Positions 1 to 8,053 of a stretch of DNA of 64,000 nt are shown here, in pieces. Position 1 is the first letter of the stretch, and each line of letters opens with the position of its first letter. The DNA is taken from positions 310,001 through 374,000 of the forward strand of contig URVM01000002.1 of NCBI GenBank assembly GCA_900551325.1, given 5' to 3'. The notes under the pieces are model-generated. The model was not told where the DNA came from. It was given only the letters and a program-made list of their open reading frames with translations, and searched no databases. Origin of the DNA: an uncultured Eubacteriales bacterium (lineage in GTDB: Bacteria; Bacillota; Clostridia; Lachnospirales; Cellulosilyticaceae). Both the position numbers and the translations under genes were made by a program.

Positions 1-57
1 TTTTTTTATCGCTATACCTAACGGCTTAAAATCAAGTTTTCTTTCATCTTGGTACAT
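1..57 (-). CDS. XRE-family regulator, N-terminal fragment cut by window edge
   Basis: Only the first 19 codons are inside the window, starting at an ATG whose complement is at 55-57 and reading MYQDERKLDFKPLGIAIKK. A GGGTGAT ribosome site lies 7 bases upstream. This N-terminus resembles the Cro/CI-type helix-turn-helix regulators of Tn916-like elements, which are transcribed divergently from the element's next genes. The call rests on the opening residues and on the divergent layout; the DNA-binding helices lie outside the window. Confidence 0.55.
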   Translation of the reverse strand, partial: MYQDERKLDFKPLGIAIKK

Positions 58-63
58 TTTAAT

Positions 64-95
64 ATCACCCTATATCATTGTACATTTCGGGTGAT
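64..95. promoter_or_regulatory. Inverted repeat in the divergent control region
   Basis: ATCACCC at 64-70 and GGGTGAT at 89-95 form an inverted repeat between the divergent regulator (start at 57) and the small HTH gene at 223. The left arm overlaps the ribosome site of the leftward regulator. It could be an operator for that regulator, but the only support is symmetry and position. Confidence 0.3.
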
Positions 96-222
96 GATAT
101 TTGAACGAAGTATGATTTTATGTTTAGTAGTGTATAATTTCGTATTAGTGGAGAGAAACTTGCTATTATTCGTCATTCCGTATATAATAATTATATACTC
201 TTTGCGAAAGGAAGTTGATATT

Positions 223-420
223 ATGGATTACATTTCTGTGAAAGCCGCTTCTGAAAAATGGGGCATATCGGAAAGACGGATACAAAAATTATGTGAGGAA
301 AATCGCATTGACGGAACTGAAAAATTTGGTCGTGCATGGATGATACCAAAAGATGCAGAAAAACCCGTTGATGGACGTATGAAAACAAGGAACAAACAGG
401 AGGAGAATCATGGAATTTAA
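223..420 (+). CDS. Small HTH (excisionase/MerR-like) protein
   Basis: A 65-aa protein starting at the ATG at 223, with the ribosome site GAAAGGAAG at 205-213. Residues 1-45 (ISVKAASEKWGISERRIQKL, then a GRAWMIP strand) match the winged helix-turn-helix pattern of HTH_17/excisionase-like proteins. These bind DNA near transposon ends or act as small regulators. A longer reading from 49 has no ribosome site and is unlikely. The stop overlaps the start of bcrR by about 11 bases, so the two genes are probably translationally coupled. The partner DNA site is not known. Confidence 0.7.
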   Translation: MDYISVKAASEKWGISERRIQKLCEENRIDGTEKFGRAWMIPKDAEKPVDGRMKTRNKQEENHGI

Positions 421-1024
421 TGAAAAGCTACAACAGCTTAGGACTGGAAAGAACTTAACGCAGGAACAACTTGCGGAGCAATTATATGTATCAAGAACAG
501 CCATTTCAAAATGGGAAAGCGGCAAGGGTTACCCTAACATTGAGTCGCTCAAGTGTATTTCTAAATTCTTTTCTGTGACCATAGATGAACTGCTATCGGG
601 CGAAGAACTGATTACACTTGCCGAAACTGAAAATCGTTCCAACTTGAAAAAAATTTACAGTTTCATTTATGGAATATTAGATATGATGGCGGTTACTTTT
701 ATACTTTTGCCGTTGTATGGTAACCTTGTTGACGGATATATTTATTCTGTCAATCTACTTTCATTTACAGACACTACCCCAATATATCTTGCAATCTATT
801 GGATTGTTTTTATTGTTTTGATTGCACTTGGGATAGCGAAACTGATGTGTGTTTGTTTTGAAAAGGAATCATGGAGCAACATAATCACAAAATGCTCTCT
901 CGTGCTGAGTACGCTTTTTATCTGCTTCTTCGCTGCGGCAAGACAACCCTATGTAACCGCCCTTATGTTTCTGCTATTTGTTGCTAAAATATTTGTCTGG
1001 ATAAAGCAAACCCAAACAAAGTAA
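410..1024 (+). CDS. bcrR: BcrR, membrane-bound bacitracin sensor-regulator
   Basis: 204 aa, ATG at 410 with AGGAGG just upstream. Residues 1-65 are an XRE helix-turn-helix (LTQEQLAEQLYVSRTAISKW). The rest has about four hydrophobic segments (near 85-105, 120-145, 165-180 and 183-200). This is the layout of enterococcal BcrR, a one-component regulator that senses bacitracin in the membrane and activates bcrABD. The opening residues match what I recall of enterococcal BcrR very closely. Two GACA-N7-TGTC sites lie directly downstream, before bcrA, where BcrR is known to bind. Confidence 0.93.
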   Translation: MEFNEKLQQLRTGKNLTQEQLAEQLYVSRTAISKWESGKGYPNIESLKCISKFFSVTIDELLSGEELITLAETENRSNLKKIYSFIYGILDMMAVTFILLPLYGNLVDGYIYSVNLLSFTDTTPIYLAIYWIVFIVLIALGIAKLMCVCFEKESWSNIITKCSLVLSTLFICFFAAARQPYVTALMFLLFVAKIFVWIKQTQTK

Positions 1025-1048
1025 AATGCCATAAACCCTTTAAAATAG

Positions 1049-1079
1049 GCTCTGACACGATAAGTGTCGGAGCTTTTTT
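1049..1079 (+). terminator. Terminator-like hairpin after bcrR
   Basis: GCTCTGACAC (1049-1058) pairs with GTGTCGGAGC (1064-1073) around a 5-base loop and is followed by TTTTTT (1074-1079). It has the form of an intrinsic terminator for bcrR. The first BcrR operator is embedded in its stem, so one element may serve as both terminator and operator. Confidence 0.65.
1054..1068. promoter_or_regulatory. BcrR operator 1, GACA-N7-TGTC
   Basis: GACA at 1054-1057 and TGTC at 1065-1068, separated by seven bases, match the inverted repeat described for BcrR in Enterococcus. It sits between bcrR and bcrA. Its centre is 32 bp, about three helical turns, from the centre of the second site, so both dimers would lie on the same DNA face. 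Confidence 0.85.
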
Positions 1080-1085
1080 CGTGCT

Positions 1086-1100
1086 GACATCTATTGTGTC
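1086..1100. promoter_or_regulatory. BcrR operator 2, GACA-N7-TGTC
   Basis: GACA at 1086-1089 and TGTC at 1097-1100 with a seven-base spacer repeat the pattern of operator 1. It lies about 105 bp upstream of the bcrA start codon. I could not assign a confident -35/-10 pair for the bcrA promoter downstream of it. Confidence 0.85.
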
Positions 1101-1204
1101 GGCATTGTGACGGTAGATTTCTTGGCTTCTATGCAATACTCGTGGATAATAAGATTGTGGTCAGCGAAAACAAGAACAGCAACCCACGGAAAGGAGAATC
1201 AAAT

Positions 1205-2122
1205 ATGGATTATATCATTGAAACAGAAAATCTTACGAAGCGATACGGAACAGCCACCGTTGTCGATAAGGTAAATCTTCATGTGCCAAAGGGCAAAATT
1301 TATGGTTTGCTCGGCAGAAACGGAGCAGGCAAAACCACAGCAATGAAAATGATGTTGCAGCTTGCTTTCCCAACGGAGGGAACGGTACGCTTGTTTGGCA
1401 CAAACTATAAGGAAAATATCCATACCCTTTATAGCAAAGTAGGCTCTATTATCGAAACACCGGGATTTTACAGTAATTTAACAGGGTATGAGAATTTGCA
1501 AATTCTCGCTAAACTGCGAGGGGGAGTATCTAAAAGTGGAGTAGAAAAAGCTCTTGAAGTTGTGGGGCTGCATAAGGAGAAAAGAAAAGTCTTTTCCGAT
1601 TATTCCCTCGGAATGAAGCAACGGCTTGGTATTGCCGCCGCCATTATGCACGAGCCGGAGCTTTTAATACTTGACGAACCGATTAACGGACTTGACCCCA
1701 TTGGAATAGTTGAAATACGCTCATTTTTATCTGAACTTAGTCACAATCATGGCATTACCATTTTTATCTCAAGCCATGTTTTAAGCGAGATTGAACAGAT
1801 AGCAGATATTATCGGCGTTATGCACGAGGGGCATTTAGTAGAGGAAGTGAATATATCCGAGCTTCACAAAAGGAATCGAAAATACATTCAATTTGATTTA
1901 TCTGACAGTGAGATAGCCGGAAAGATTTTAGAAAACCACTACCACATGACGGATTTTACAGTGCAGGACGGTACGGTGAGAATTTATGACTTTAGCCAAA
2001 GTGTTGGAGAAATCAATCGAGAATTTGCACGAAATGGACTGCTCGTGACAAGGATAAATGATAGTGAGGAAAACTTAGAGGACTACTTTTCTAAACTGAT
2101 TGGAGGTGGCGGTATTGCTTAA
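1205..2122 (+). CDS. bcrA: BcrA, bacitracin ABC transporter ATPase
   Basis: 305 aa. I chose the ATG at 1205 (MDYIIETENLTKRYG) because AAAGGAG precedes it; the open frame reaches back to 1094 without a ribosome site. Walker A GRNGAGKTT, signature LGMKQRLGIA and Walker B LLILDEP are intact, followed by a C-terminal region typical of the BcrA/CcmA group. It pairs with the BcrB permease to remove bacitracin from its undecaprenyl-pyrophosphate target at the membrane. The stop overlaps bcrB, and expression should depend on BcrR. Confidence 0.93.
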   Translation: MDYIIETENLTKRYGTATVVDKVNLHVPKGKIYGLLGRNGAGKTTAMKMMLQLAFPTEGTVRLFGTNYKENIHTLYSKVGSIIETPGFYSNLTGYENLQILAKLRGGVSKSGVEKALEVVGLHKEKRKVFSDYSLGMKQRLGIAAAIMHEPELLILDEPINGLDPIGIVEIRSFLSELSHNHGITIFISSHVLSEIEQIADIIGVMHEGHLVEEVNISELHKRNRKYIQFDLSDSEIAGKILENHYHMTDFTVQDGTVRIYDFSQSVGEINREFARNGLLVTRINDSEENLEDYFSKLIGGGGIA

Positions 2123-2864
2123 TCTTATTTCTTGTGAATTATTAAAACTAAAGCGTTCAAAAATGGTGCTAATTAGTGTGGCAGGGGTATTATCTACCCC
2201 ACTTTTGATGTTAATAGAAGCCTTGCAAACACATTTTGATAAGCCGGAGATTATCTTTACCTTGTCTGACATATACAGCGACAGTGTACTGTATATCATG
2301 CTGCTGGTAAACATGATGATATATGTGGCAATTGCAGCTTACTTGTTTAGCAGAGAGTACACAGAAAGCACCCTCAAAACCATATTGCCCATACCCATTT
2401 CAAGGACAAAACTATTAATTGGAAAATTTTGCACCCTGCTTCTTTGGATTGTTATGCTAACCCTTGTAACATGGGCAGGTATATTTATCGTTTGTGGGCT
2501 ATATGACGCTGTCTTTACATTGGAGGGATATAGCTTACTAGTGGCAATAGTATGGCTCCCCAAGTTTTTGTTTGGCAGTATCCTGATGTTTTTAACAGTT
2601 TCTCCTTTTGTGTTTGTTGCTATGAAAACAAAAGGATTTGTCGCCCCGATGATTGGCTCTGCCGTGATTGTCATGGGAAGTGCCGCACTTTCAAATCAAG
2701 AATGGGGAGCGTTGTATCCGTGGACAGCCACCTATTTCTTGGTGCAGGGTAAACTTCAGAGTACCGGCTATCCTACACTGCTGTCTGTATCTATTATTAT
2801 TCTTGTATCAGCAGTTGGTTTTCTTATGACCTTTCATCATTTTAAAAAGGAGGATTTGAAATAA
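2115..2864 (+). CDS. bcrB: BcrB, bacitracin ABC transporter permease
   Basis: 249 aa. The start is the TTG at 2115, five bases after GGAGGTGG (2102-2109), inside the last codons of bcrA. A TTG at 2100 is in frame but would place the ribosome site inside the gene. There are six or so hydrophobic helices (near residues 20-40, 60-80, 100-125, 140-165, 175-195 and 225-243), as in ABC-2 type permeases. It is the membrane partner of BcrA. The stop TAA overlaps the ATG of the next gene (TAATG), a classic coupled operon junction. Confidence 0.9.
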   Translation: MLNLISCELLKLKRSKMVLISVAGVLSTPLLMLIEALQTHFDKPEIIFTLSDIYSDSVLYIMLLVNMMIYVAIAAYLFSREYTESTLKTILPIPISRTKLLIGKFCTLLLWIVMLTLVTWAGIFIVCGLYDAVFTLEGYSLLVAIVWLPKFLFGSILMFLTVSPFVFVAMKTKGFVAPMIGSAVIVMGSAALSNQEWGALYPWTATYFLVQGKLQSTGYPTLLSVSIIILVSAVGFLMTFHHFKKEDLK

Positions 2865-3694
2865 TGGTACTTGATTTTATAGAAATTTTAAAAGTTATTT
2901 TTCTTGGAATTGTTGAGGGTATTACTGAGTGGCTACCTATCAGCAGCACAGGACATATGATTCTTGTGGACGAATTTATCACACTTAATATGAGCGAAGC
3001 ATTTAAAGAAATGTTTTTTGTTGTTATTCAACTTGGAGCTATACTCGCAGTGGTTGTAATGTTTTGGAACAAGATGTTTCCCTTTCAATTTAAGAACAAA
3101 GCACAGTCAATTGTTAAAAAGGATACTTTCTCGTTGTGGTTCAAGGTTGCGGTAGCTTGTGTACCGTCAGCTATTATGGGGATTCTATTTGATGATTATT
3201 TGGATGCTTACCTCCAAACCCCCATTGTGATTTCAATCATGTTAATCTTTTATGGTTTGTTATTCATTCTCATAGAAAATTGGAATAAAAAGCGTACTCC
3301 TACTACTATGGCACTTTCTGACATCAGCTATAAAACAGCAATCTTGATAGGGGCATTTCAAGTGTTATCACTTATACCCGGCACATCACGGTCGGGAGCA
3401 ACGATTATAGGTGCTTTACTCATAGGAGTTTCACGAGTGGCAGCAGCAGAGTTTACTTTTTTCCTCGCAGTACCTACTATGCTTGGAGCAAGTGCTTTTA
3501 AGCTGTTAAAATTCGGGTTTGAATTTACAAGTGCAGAACTGCTCGCTCTTGTTCTCGGTATGGCTGTGGCATTTGCGGTATCTGTCTTAGTAATTAAATT
3601 CCTAATGAACTTTATCAAAAAACATGATTTTAAGGTGTTTGGTTGGTATCGAATTGTGCTTGGTATACTTGTTGTACTTATAACAGTAATGTGA
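2864..3694 (+). CDS. bcrD: BcrD, undecaprenyl-diphosphatase (UppP/BacA family)
   Basis: 276 aa, ATG at 2864 overlapping the bcrB stop, with AAGGAGG upstream. It has the UppP hallmarks: an N-terminal GIVEGITEWLPISSTGH motif (residues about 16-32) and the PGTSRSGATI motif near residue 170, in a polytopic membrane protein. The enzyme dephosphorylates undecaprenyl pyrophosphate, removing the bacitracin target and recycling the lipid carrier. It completes the bcrRABD set known from enterococci and Clostridium perfringens. Confidence 0.93.
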   Translation: MVLDFIEILKVIFLGIVEGITEWLPISSTGHMILVDEFITLNMSEAFKEMFFVVIQLGAILAVVVMFWNKMFPFQFKNKAQSIVKKDTFSLWFKVAVACVPSAIMGILFDDYLDAYLQTPIVISIMLIFYGLLFILIENWNKKRTPTTMALSDISYKTAILIGAFQVLSLIPGTSRSGATIIGALLIGVSRVAAAEFTFFLAVPTMLGASAFKLLKFGFEFTSAELLALVLGMAVAFAVSVLVIKFLMNFIKKHDFKVFGWYRIVLGILVVLITVM

Positions 3695-3721
3695 TAGAAA
3701 AACAATTCCATAAGCAATAAT

Positions 3722-3883
3722 CTGCCGCACGACGGCAAAAGAAAAAAGCCGTCGTACAGCAGACATATTTTCACGCCTATGAAACGGTGGCTTTGATTTT
3801 CAGAGCCGCCGTTTCTTTGCGTTTACACAAACCAATGACGACTGATAGGAACACGGCGGTATCCAAGGAGGTATCGCCGTGTT
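3722..3883 (+). terminator. Three consecutive hairpins downstream of bcrD
   Basis: Three strong stems follow the operon. The first, 3722-3762, pairs CTGCcGcACGACGGC with GCCGTCGTaCaGCAG. The second, 3781-3815, pairs GAAACGGtGGCT with AGCCgCCGTTTC. The third, 3850-3883, pairs AACACGGCG with CGCCGTGTT and runs into a T-rich tail, so it is the best terminator. The remaining sequence to 4119 holds no gene I can support. Confidence 0.6.
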
Positions 3884-4119
3884 TTCTTTTGCCCTAACAC
3901 TTGGTAATTTATCAAAAAAATCCTTACCACATTGTGGGACGATTACGGGCAAGAACACGAAAATAAAAACTACATAATACGAAACAAATACACCTATGCC
4001 CGATTGAGATTTTATGAATTTCAGTCTGGCATTTTTGCGTATATAGACCCCCGGTGTCGTTCACCCCCACCGTCCTTTCAAATTCGCACTAAACCAAAAT
4101 TTGAAAGGATGGTACAACC

Positions 4120-4542
4120 ATGAAAAAAATAAACTTGAAAGATTACTATTCCCACATAACTGTGGACACATATATTGACATTCCCGATGAGGTATTTAAC
4201 ATCTTTGAAGAATATCGCAAGGCAGAGCAAGCCTACCAAAGCCGCATACGCTACCATAAAGCCTACTACTCTCTTGACCGTGGTGACGGTATTGAACATA
4301 CTGCCTTGTTTGTTTCCCTCTCACCCGATGAGATTTACGAGCGTAAGCTCACAACCGAACAGCTCCATGCTGCCATTGCCACCCTGCCGGATAAGCAGGC
4401 AAAACGTATTTATGCTCACTACTTTTTAGGAATGAGCAAAGCAGCTATTGCCAAGGCAGAGGGTACATCAGCAAGTAGCGTAAAAGATGCAATCCGCAGA
4501 GGACTATGTAGTTTAGAAAAGTATTTGAAAAATAATTTCTAA
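4120..4542 (+). CDS. Sigma-70 region 4-like regulator of the mobile element
   Basis: 140 aa, ATG at 4120 with GAAAGGATGG upstream. The C-terminal half (about 75-130) is a sigma-70 region 4 helix-turn-helix: LSPDEIYERKLTTEQLHAAI, then LPDKQAKRIYAHYF and a recognition helix near SASSVKDAIRRG. Such short sigma-like proteins are standard regulators in Tn916-type and related ICEs. It lies alone between the bcr operon and the structured RNA region. The promoter it recognises is not evident. Confidence 0.75.
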   Translation: MKKINLKDYYSHITVDTYIDIPDEVFNIFEEYRKAEQAYQSRIRYHKAYYSLDRGDGIEHTALFVSLSPDEIYERKLTTEQLHAAIATLPDKQAKRIYAHYFLGMSKAAIAKAEGTSASSVKDAIRRGLCSLEKYLKNNF

Positions 4543-4575
4543 TCTACCCACGTCGTTTACCCCTCTTTTTCTAAA

Positions 4576-4609
4576 GGTATATAAGAGGAAGTTTTTTCTC
4601 TTATATACC
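4576..4609 (+). terminator. Perfect hairpin after the sigma-like gene
   Basis: GGTATATAAGAG (4576-4587) and CTCTTATATACC (4598-4609) pair perfectly over 12 bp with a 10-base, T-rich loop. The right arm is not followed by a T run, so it may be an mRNA 3' stabiliser or weak terminator rather than a strong intrinsic terminator. Confidence 0.45.
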
Positions 4610-4639
4610 AAACAGCATAATTGTTCCTTGACAACTGAA

Positions 4640-5024
4640 TATACGATATTTTGAGTACATTACTTATGTGAGCCGAAAGGCAAAGCGACTTAACAGACAT
4701 CGCCATAACAGCGGTATGGGGAGGTGATTATACTACCGCCCGAGCGATAAATGGACTGTTAGACCGAGTGTGGCACACTCGTCCGCAATGACCCACATAA
4801 GGGATAATGATACTTCGATACGTTTAGCCCTCAATACGATTAAAACGGAGGGAGTTCCTACGGTATGCGTGGCTTTTGAAAGGACAAGCTACGGTATCAT
4901 GGGGCTATGATAGCTGTGCCAACAGCAACTCAAAATATCCCCTTTGTCGGGGTGCGTGGCAAATACGACAATATGATGTAATCAAAAGCCAATCGCACTA
5001 TAAATTTACTGTGCGATTGGTTTT
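4640..5024 (+). ncRNA. Structured noncoding RNA candidate
   Basis: This stretch has no convincing ORF but a fully nested set of stems. 4663-4670 (CTTATGTG) pairs with 4794-4801 and closes a junction. Inside are a GCC-GAAA-GGC tetraloop hairpin (4672-4681); a stacked arm of 4691-4696 with 4756-4761, 4699-4703 with 4744-4748, and 4711-4716 with 4734-4739; and a hairpin 4765-4772/4774-4781. Downstream are TATCAT/ATGATA (4895-4912), CCCC/GGGG (4939-4952) and a terminator at 4989-5024. It lies between the sigma-like gene and the recombinase module. I do not recognise the RNA family. Ends are approximate and the + strand is inferred from the terminator. Confidence 0.55.
4989..5024 (+). terminator. 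Intrinsic terminator closing the RNA region
   Basis: CCAATCGCAC (4989-4998) pairs perfectly with GTGCGATTGG (5011-5020) and is followed by TTTT. Its + orientation suggests that transcription of the structured region ends here, separating it from the 53-aa gene and recombinase downstream. Confidence 0.75.
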
Positions 5025-5110
5025 ACAATTTTAACTATGGTGACAAACTTTTCATAAATGAAATAACTGCTTATAATCTATATAAGCAATACACTTGGAG
5101 GTGATTGCGA

Positions 5111-5272
5111 ATGGAAAATATCAACGGCATATCTGCAAACACTGCTACAACCACTGCACTCGATGAAGCCCGTACAAAAACAAAAGCATATCAAGACTTC
5201 ATCAATGTGCTTTCACAGATTATCGAAAAACATGGTGCAGAAGTTTTAAATGAGATAAATAGTGCTAATTAA
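5111..5272 (+). CDS. 53-aa protein upstream of the serine recombinase
   Basis: ATG at 5111 preceded by a strong GGAGGTGATT ribosome site (5097-5106). The product opens MENINGISANTATTTALDEA and continues as a mostly helical, charged peptide with no cysteines and no membrane segment. It ends 34 bases before the recombinase start, so the two are probably co-transcribed. Small genes in this position sometimes encode directionality factors, but nothing in the sequence proves that here. I do not recognise the family. Confidence 0.6.
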   Translation: MENINGISANTATTTALDEARTKTKAYQDFINVLSQIIEKHGAEVLNEINSAN

Positions 5273-5306
5273 AGATGTTTTCCAATAATTTATTGGAGGT
5301 ATGACT

Positions 5307-6983
5307 ATGAATAGGAGTGGGAAAAAATGTGTACTTTATCCTCGTGTAAGTACAGAAATGCAAGTTGACGGTTTTAGTTTAGATGGTCAGAAAAACAGCT
5401 TAAAACGATTTGCAGATAGAGAAGAAATGGAGATTGTAAATATTTATGAGGATGCTGGAAAATCCGGAAAATCTATAGATGGCAGACCTGCATTTAAGCA
5501 AATGTTATTCGATATTGAAAACGGGCTAGAAATTGAGTATATCTTAGTTTATAAGCTATCTCGCTTTGGCAGAAATGCAGCCGACATTTTAAACTCTTTA
5601 GAACACGTTCAATCCTTTGGTGTAAATTTGATTTGCATTGAAGAAGGGATTGACTCATCACAGACAAGCGGGAAACTTTTAATATCTGTATTGTCTGCTG
5701 TTGCTGAAATAGAGCGTGAAAACATCATAGAACAAACCATGAACGGACGAAAAGAAAAAGCCCGTCAAGGCGGTTGGAATGGTGGTTTTGCCCCTTATGG
5801 CTACTACCTCAAAGATAAGCAACTTTATATCCAAGAAAATGAAGCCGAAGCGATACGAATCATCTTTGATAAATATGTAAATGACAATATGGGTTTTAAT
5901 AAAATTGCGAAATACCTTAACCTTCAAGGCGTAGAAAAGGTAAAACGTGATAACGGTACACTTTCACAATGGAGTACACATTTCGTTAGGATGATTCTTG
6001 ACAATCCTGTGTACTGTGGAAAAATTGCTTTTGGCAGACGAACAAGAGAAAAGGTCAAAGGTACTAAAAATGAATATCGCCAAGTACGTCAAGATGATTA
6101 CATTATTGCAGATGGGCAACATGACGCTATCATAGATGAAGAACTTTGGAATCAAGCACATGAAAAACGGGAAATCACAGGTGTAAAATCTCCATCTAAA
6201 ATTGGTCGAGATAGAGCCCATTTGTTAAGCGGTATTCTAAAATGCCCTAAATGTGGCGGCCCGATGTACACCAATAAACACGCTTGGACAAACAAGGACG
6301 GTACATATAAAGAGGTTTATTATTATGTGTGCAGCAAGGCTCGGACAGCCAGAGGAAAAACCTGCGAGTATAAGTCAATGCTCAAAAAAACTGATATTGA
6401 GCCACTCGTCATTGAAGCAATCAGAGAGCTAATTAAAAATCAAGATTTTGCGACAGAAATCAAATCAAAAATAGGCAAAGAAATTGATACGTCTACTTTA
6501 AACAGAGAGCTAAAAAACTATGAAGCTAAACTTCGAGAAGTAGATTTAAATAAAAGTCGCCTTGAGAATGAAATAGACAGCCTACCGGAAGATACTCGTT
6601 TTAGAGAACGTAAAATTAACGATATGACATTCAGACTTGATGGTCTGTATGATATTATCATAGAATTAGAAGAAAAAATTGAAGATGTCAAGCTACGTCG
6701 CAAAGCTGTAGAGCAAGATGCTATTACATTAGAAAATATCTACACCCTATTGGCAAACTTTGATAAAGTGTATGACAAAATCAATGATGAAGAGAAAAAA
6801 TCCCTAATTTCTTCGTTAATCAAAGAAATAGAGATTTTCCCATGTGACGAGGCTGATTTGCCTCTAAAGTCTATTTTATTTAATTTTCCTGTTTATAAAG
6901 ACGGTGGAGATGTTTGTGGGTTTTTGTGGGACAAAAGTACTATCGTCTCGCAATGGCTCGAGTTGATGGCATTGATGTCTTAA
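5307..6983 (+). CDS. Large serine recombinase (TnpX/TndX-like)
   Basis: 558 aa from the ATG at 5307, six bases after GGAGGT (5295-5300); the ATG at 5301 touches the ribosome site. The N-terminal resolvase domain has the catalytic serine in YPRVS (Ser15) and the usual downstream arginines (LSRFGRNA). A recombinase domain follows (about 165-300), then a zinc ribbon (CPKCGGP with a later Cys pair at CSKARTARGKTC) and a coiled-coil C-terminus. Proteins of this type excise and integrate Tn4451- and Tn5397-like elements. It is probably the mobility enzyme of the bcr-carrying element, whose end should lie just beyond 6983. Confidence 0.88.
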   Translation: MNRSGKKCVLYPRVSTEMQVDGFSLDGQKNSLKRFADREEMEIVNIYEDAGKSGKSIDGRPAFKQMLFDIENGLEIEYILVYKLSRFGRNAADILNSLEHVQSFGVNLICIEEGIDSSQTSGKLLISVLSAVAEIERENIIEQTMNGRKEKARQGGWNGGFAPYGYYLKDKQLYIQENEAEAIRIIFDKYVNDNMGFNKIAKYLNLQGVEKVKRDNGTLSQWSTHFVRMILDNPVYCGKIAFGRRTREKVKGTKNEYRQVRQDDYIIADGQHDAIIDEELWNQAHEKREITGVKSPSKIGRDRAHLLSGILKCPKCGGPMYTNKHAWTNKDGTYKEVYYYVCSKARTARGKTCEYKSMLKKTDIEPLVIEAIRELIKNQDFATEIKSKIGKEIDTSTLNRELKNYEAKLREVDLNKSRLENEIDSLPEDTRFRERKINDMTFRLDGLYDIIIELEEKIEDVKLRRKAVEQDAITLENIYTLLANFDKVYDKINDEEKKSLISSLIKEIEIFPCDEADLPLKSILFNFPVYKDGGDVCGFLWDKSTIVSQWLELMALMS

Positions 6984-7112
6984 GCTGATTTTTAACCCTT
7001 TCGTTCGCGGGAACGTATCAACGGTATTTTGATTATTTTTTAAGAAACTGATATATGGGGGAACATATCGAAGCAATCAATAATGCACATTAACAACTAG
7101 TCTTTGTTATAT

Positions 7113-7922
7113 TTAAACTATTCGAAAAGGTAATTGGATATTAAGGGAAGACTCTATAGACTTTTTCATATGATTAACGAGTTCAGCCACCTCAGATTCC
7201 ATTCCTTCCCACTTGTCAACACACTCTCCTAAATAAGCCTCTCTCGCTTTGTTGAGTAAAGTAGCATGCTCATCGGGTAATTGAGGTATCGCCCATTCAG
7301 CTGCCAGATCTTTTGAGCGAATTTCACCAGTAGATGCTGTCAGCCACATTCTGGCTAAAGTTAAAATCACATTGCGTTCGTCACCGTTAATGCTAGCTAT
7401 CAACCCGGGCAACGATTCTTTAATTGCTTTTCGAATATCTGTCATTGGCACAGGCTCAATTACTTCTGTTGCCTTTGGTCCCAAAAGGTTAATACTATTT
7501 TTTCTTAGTTGTGCTAAAAGTATTGCTAAATCCGGATCATAAGTCGACTCAGGAATTTCTCCCTTTTCAAACTGCTCTCTTAGCCACTCGCCATACATAA
7601 ATTCATATTTGGGGGGGAAATGCCAAGGGACAATATCCTTTTGATTTATGACCGTAACTTCAAGAGGCCTCATATCTTTTATGTTTCCTATTTTCCCAGA
7701 TATAAGCATTAACCTATTTGTAAGATTCCTTCGAGTTTTTTCAGATAAACTTTGATTTGTTATTACCAAAATATCTACATCGCTATTCATACGTAAACCA
7801 CCCATTACTGCCGAACCATACAAATACACCCCAATTAACATATTATCAAGTAGTTCCGCTATAGTTTTTAATGCTTGAATTGCTTCTTTCGGAATTTTTT
7901 TGTTACTTAAATCTATACTCAA
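7113..7922 (-). CDS. ANT(9)-type spectinomycin nucleotidyltransferase
   Basis: 269 aa, ATG at 7920-7922. The nucleotidyltransferase core GSAVMGGL..NSDVDILV (about residues 36-53) supplies the GS loop and the metal-binding aspartate pair. A helical C-terminal domain of the DUF4111/AadA type follows (LARMWLTASTGEI, KDLAAEWA). Length and motifs fit ANT(9) enzymes such as Spw or Aad(9), which adenylylate spectinomycin. It is the last gene of a minus-strand resistance island. The exact allele cannot be named by eye. Confidence 0.85.
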   Translation of the reverse strand: MSIDLSNKKIPKEAIQALKTIAELLDNMLIGVYLYGSAVMGGLRMNSDVDILVITNQSLSEKTRRNLTNRLMLISGKIGNIKDMRPLEVTVINQKDIVPWHFPPKYEFMYGEWLREQFEKGEIPESTYDPDLAILLAQLRKNSINLLGPKATEVIEPVPMTDIRKAIKESLPGLIASINGDERNVILTLARMWLTASTGEIRSKDLAAEWAIPQLPDEHATLLNKAREAYLGECVDKWEGMESEVAELVNHMKKSIESSLNIQLPFRIV

Positions 7923-8053
7923 CTTCGATCTCCTTTCGTCTGAAAACTGTTTTTTAACGCCTCTTAAAATTTATAAAAAAAGAGTAAACATCTTTCGTTG
8001 TATTGTAAATTAACGCCATCCAAAATTTTGATTCAAGATTTTCTTTCGGTTTA

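Noticed and set aside
1094..1204. The N-terminal extension of bcrA from 1094.
   Set aside because: It has no ribosome site and overlaps the second BcrR operator; the ATG at 1205 has AAAGGAG and matches the family start.
4621..4661. TTGACA at 4628-4633 as the promoter of the structured RNA.
   Set aside because: No -10 box lies at an acceptable distance; candidate hexamers are 11 or 22 bases away.
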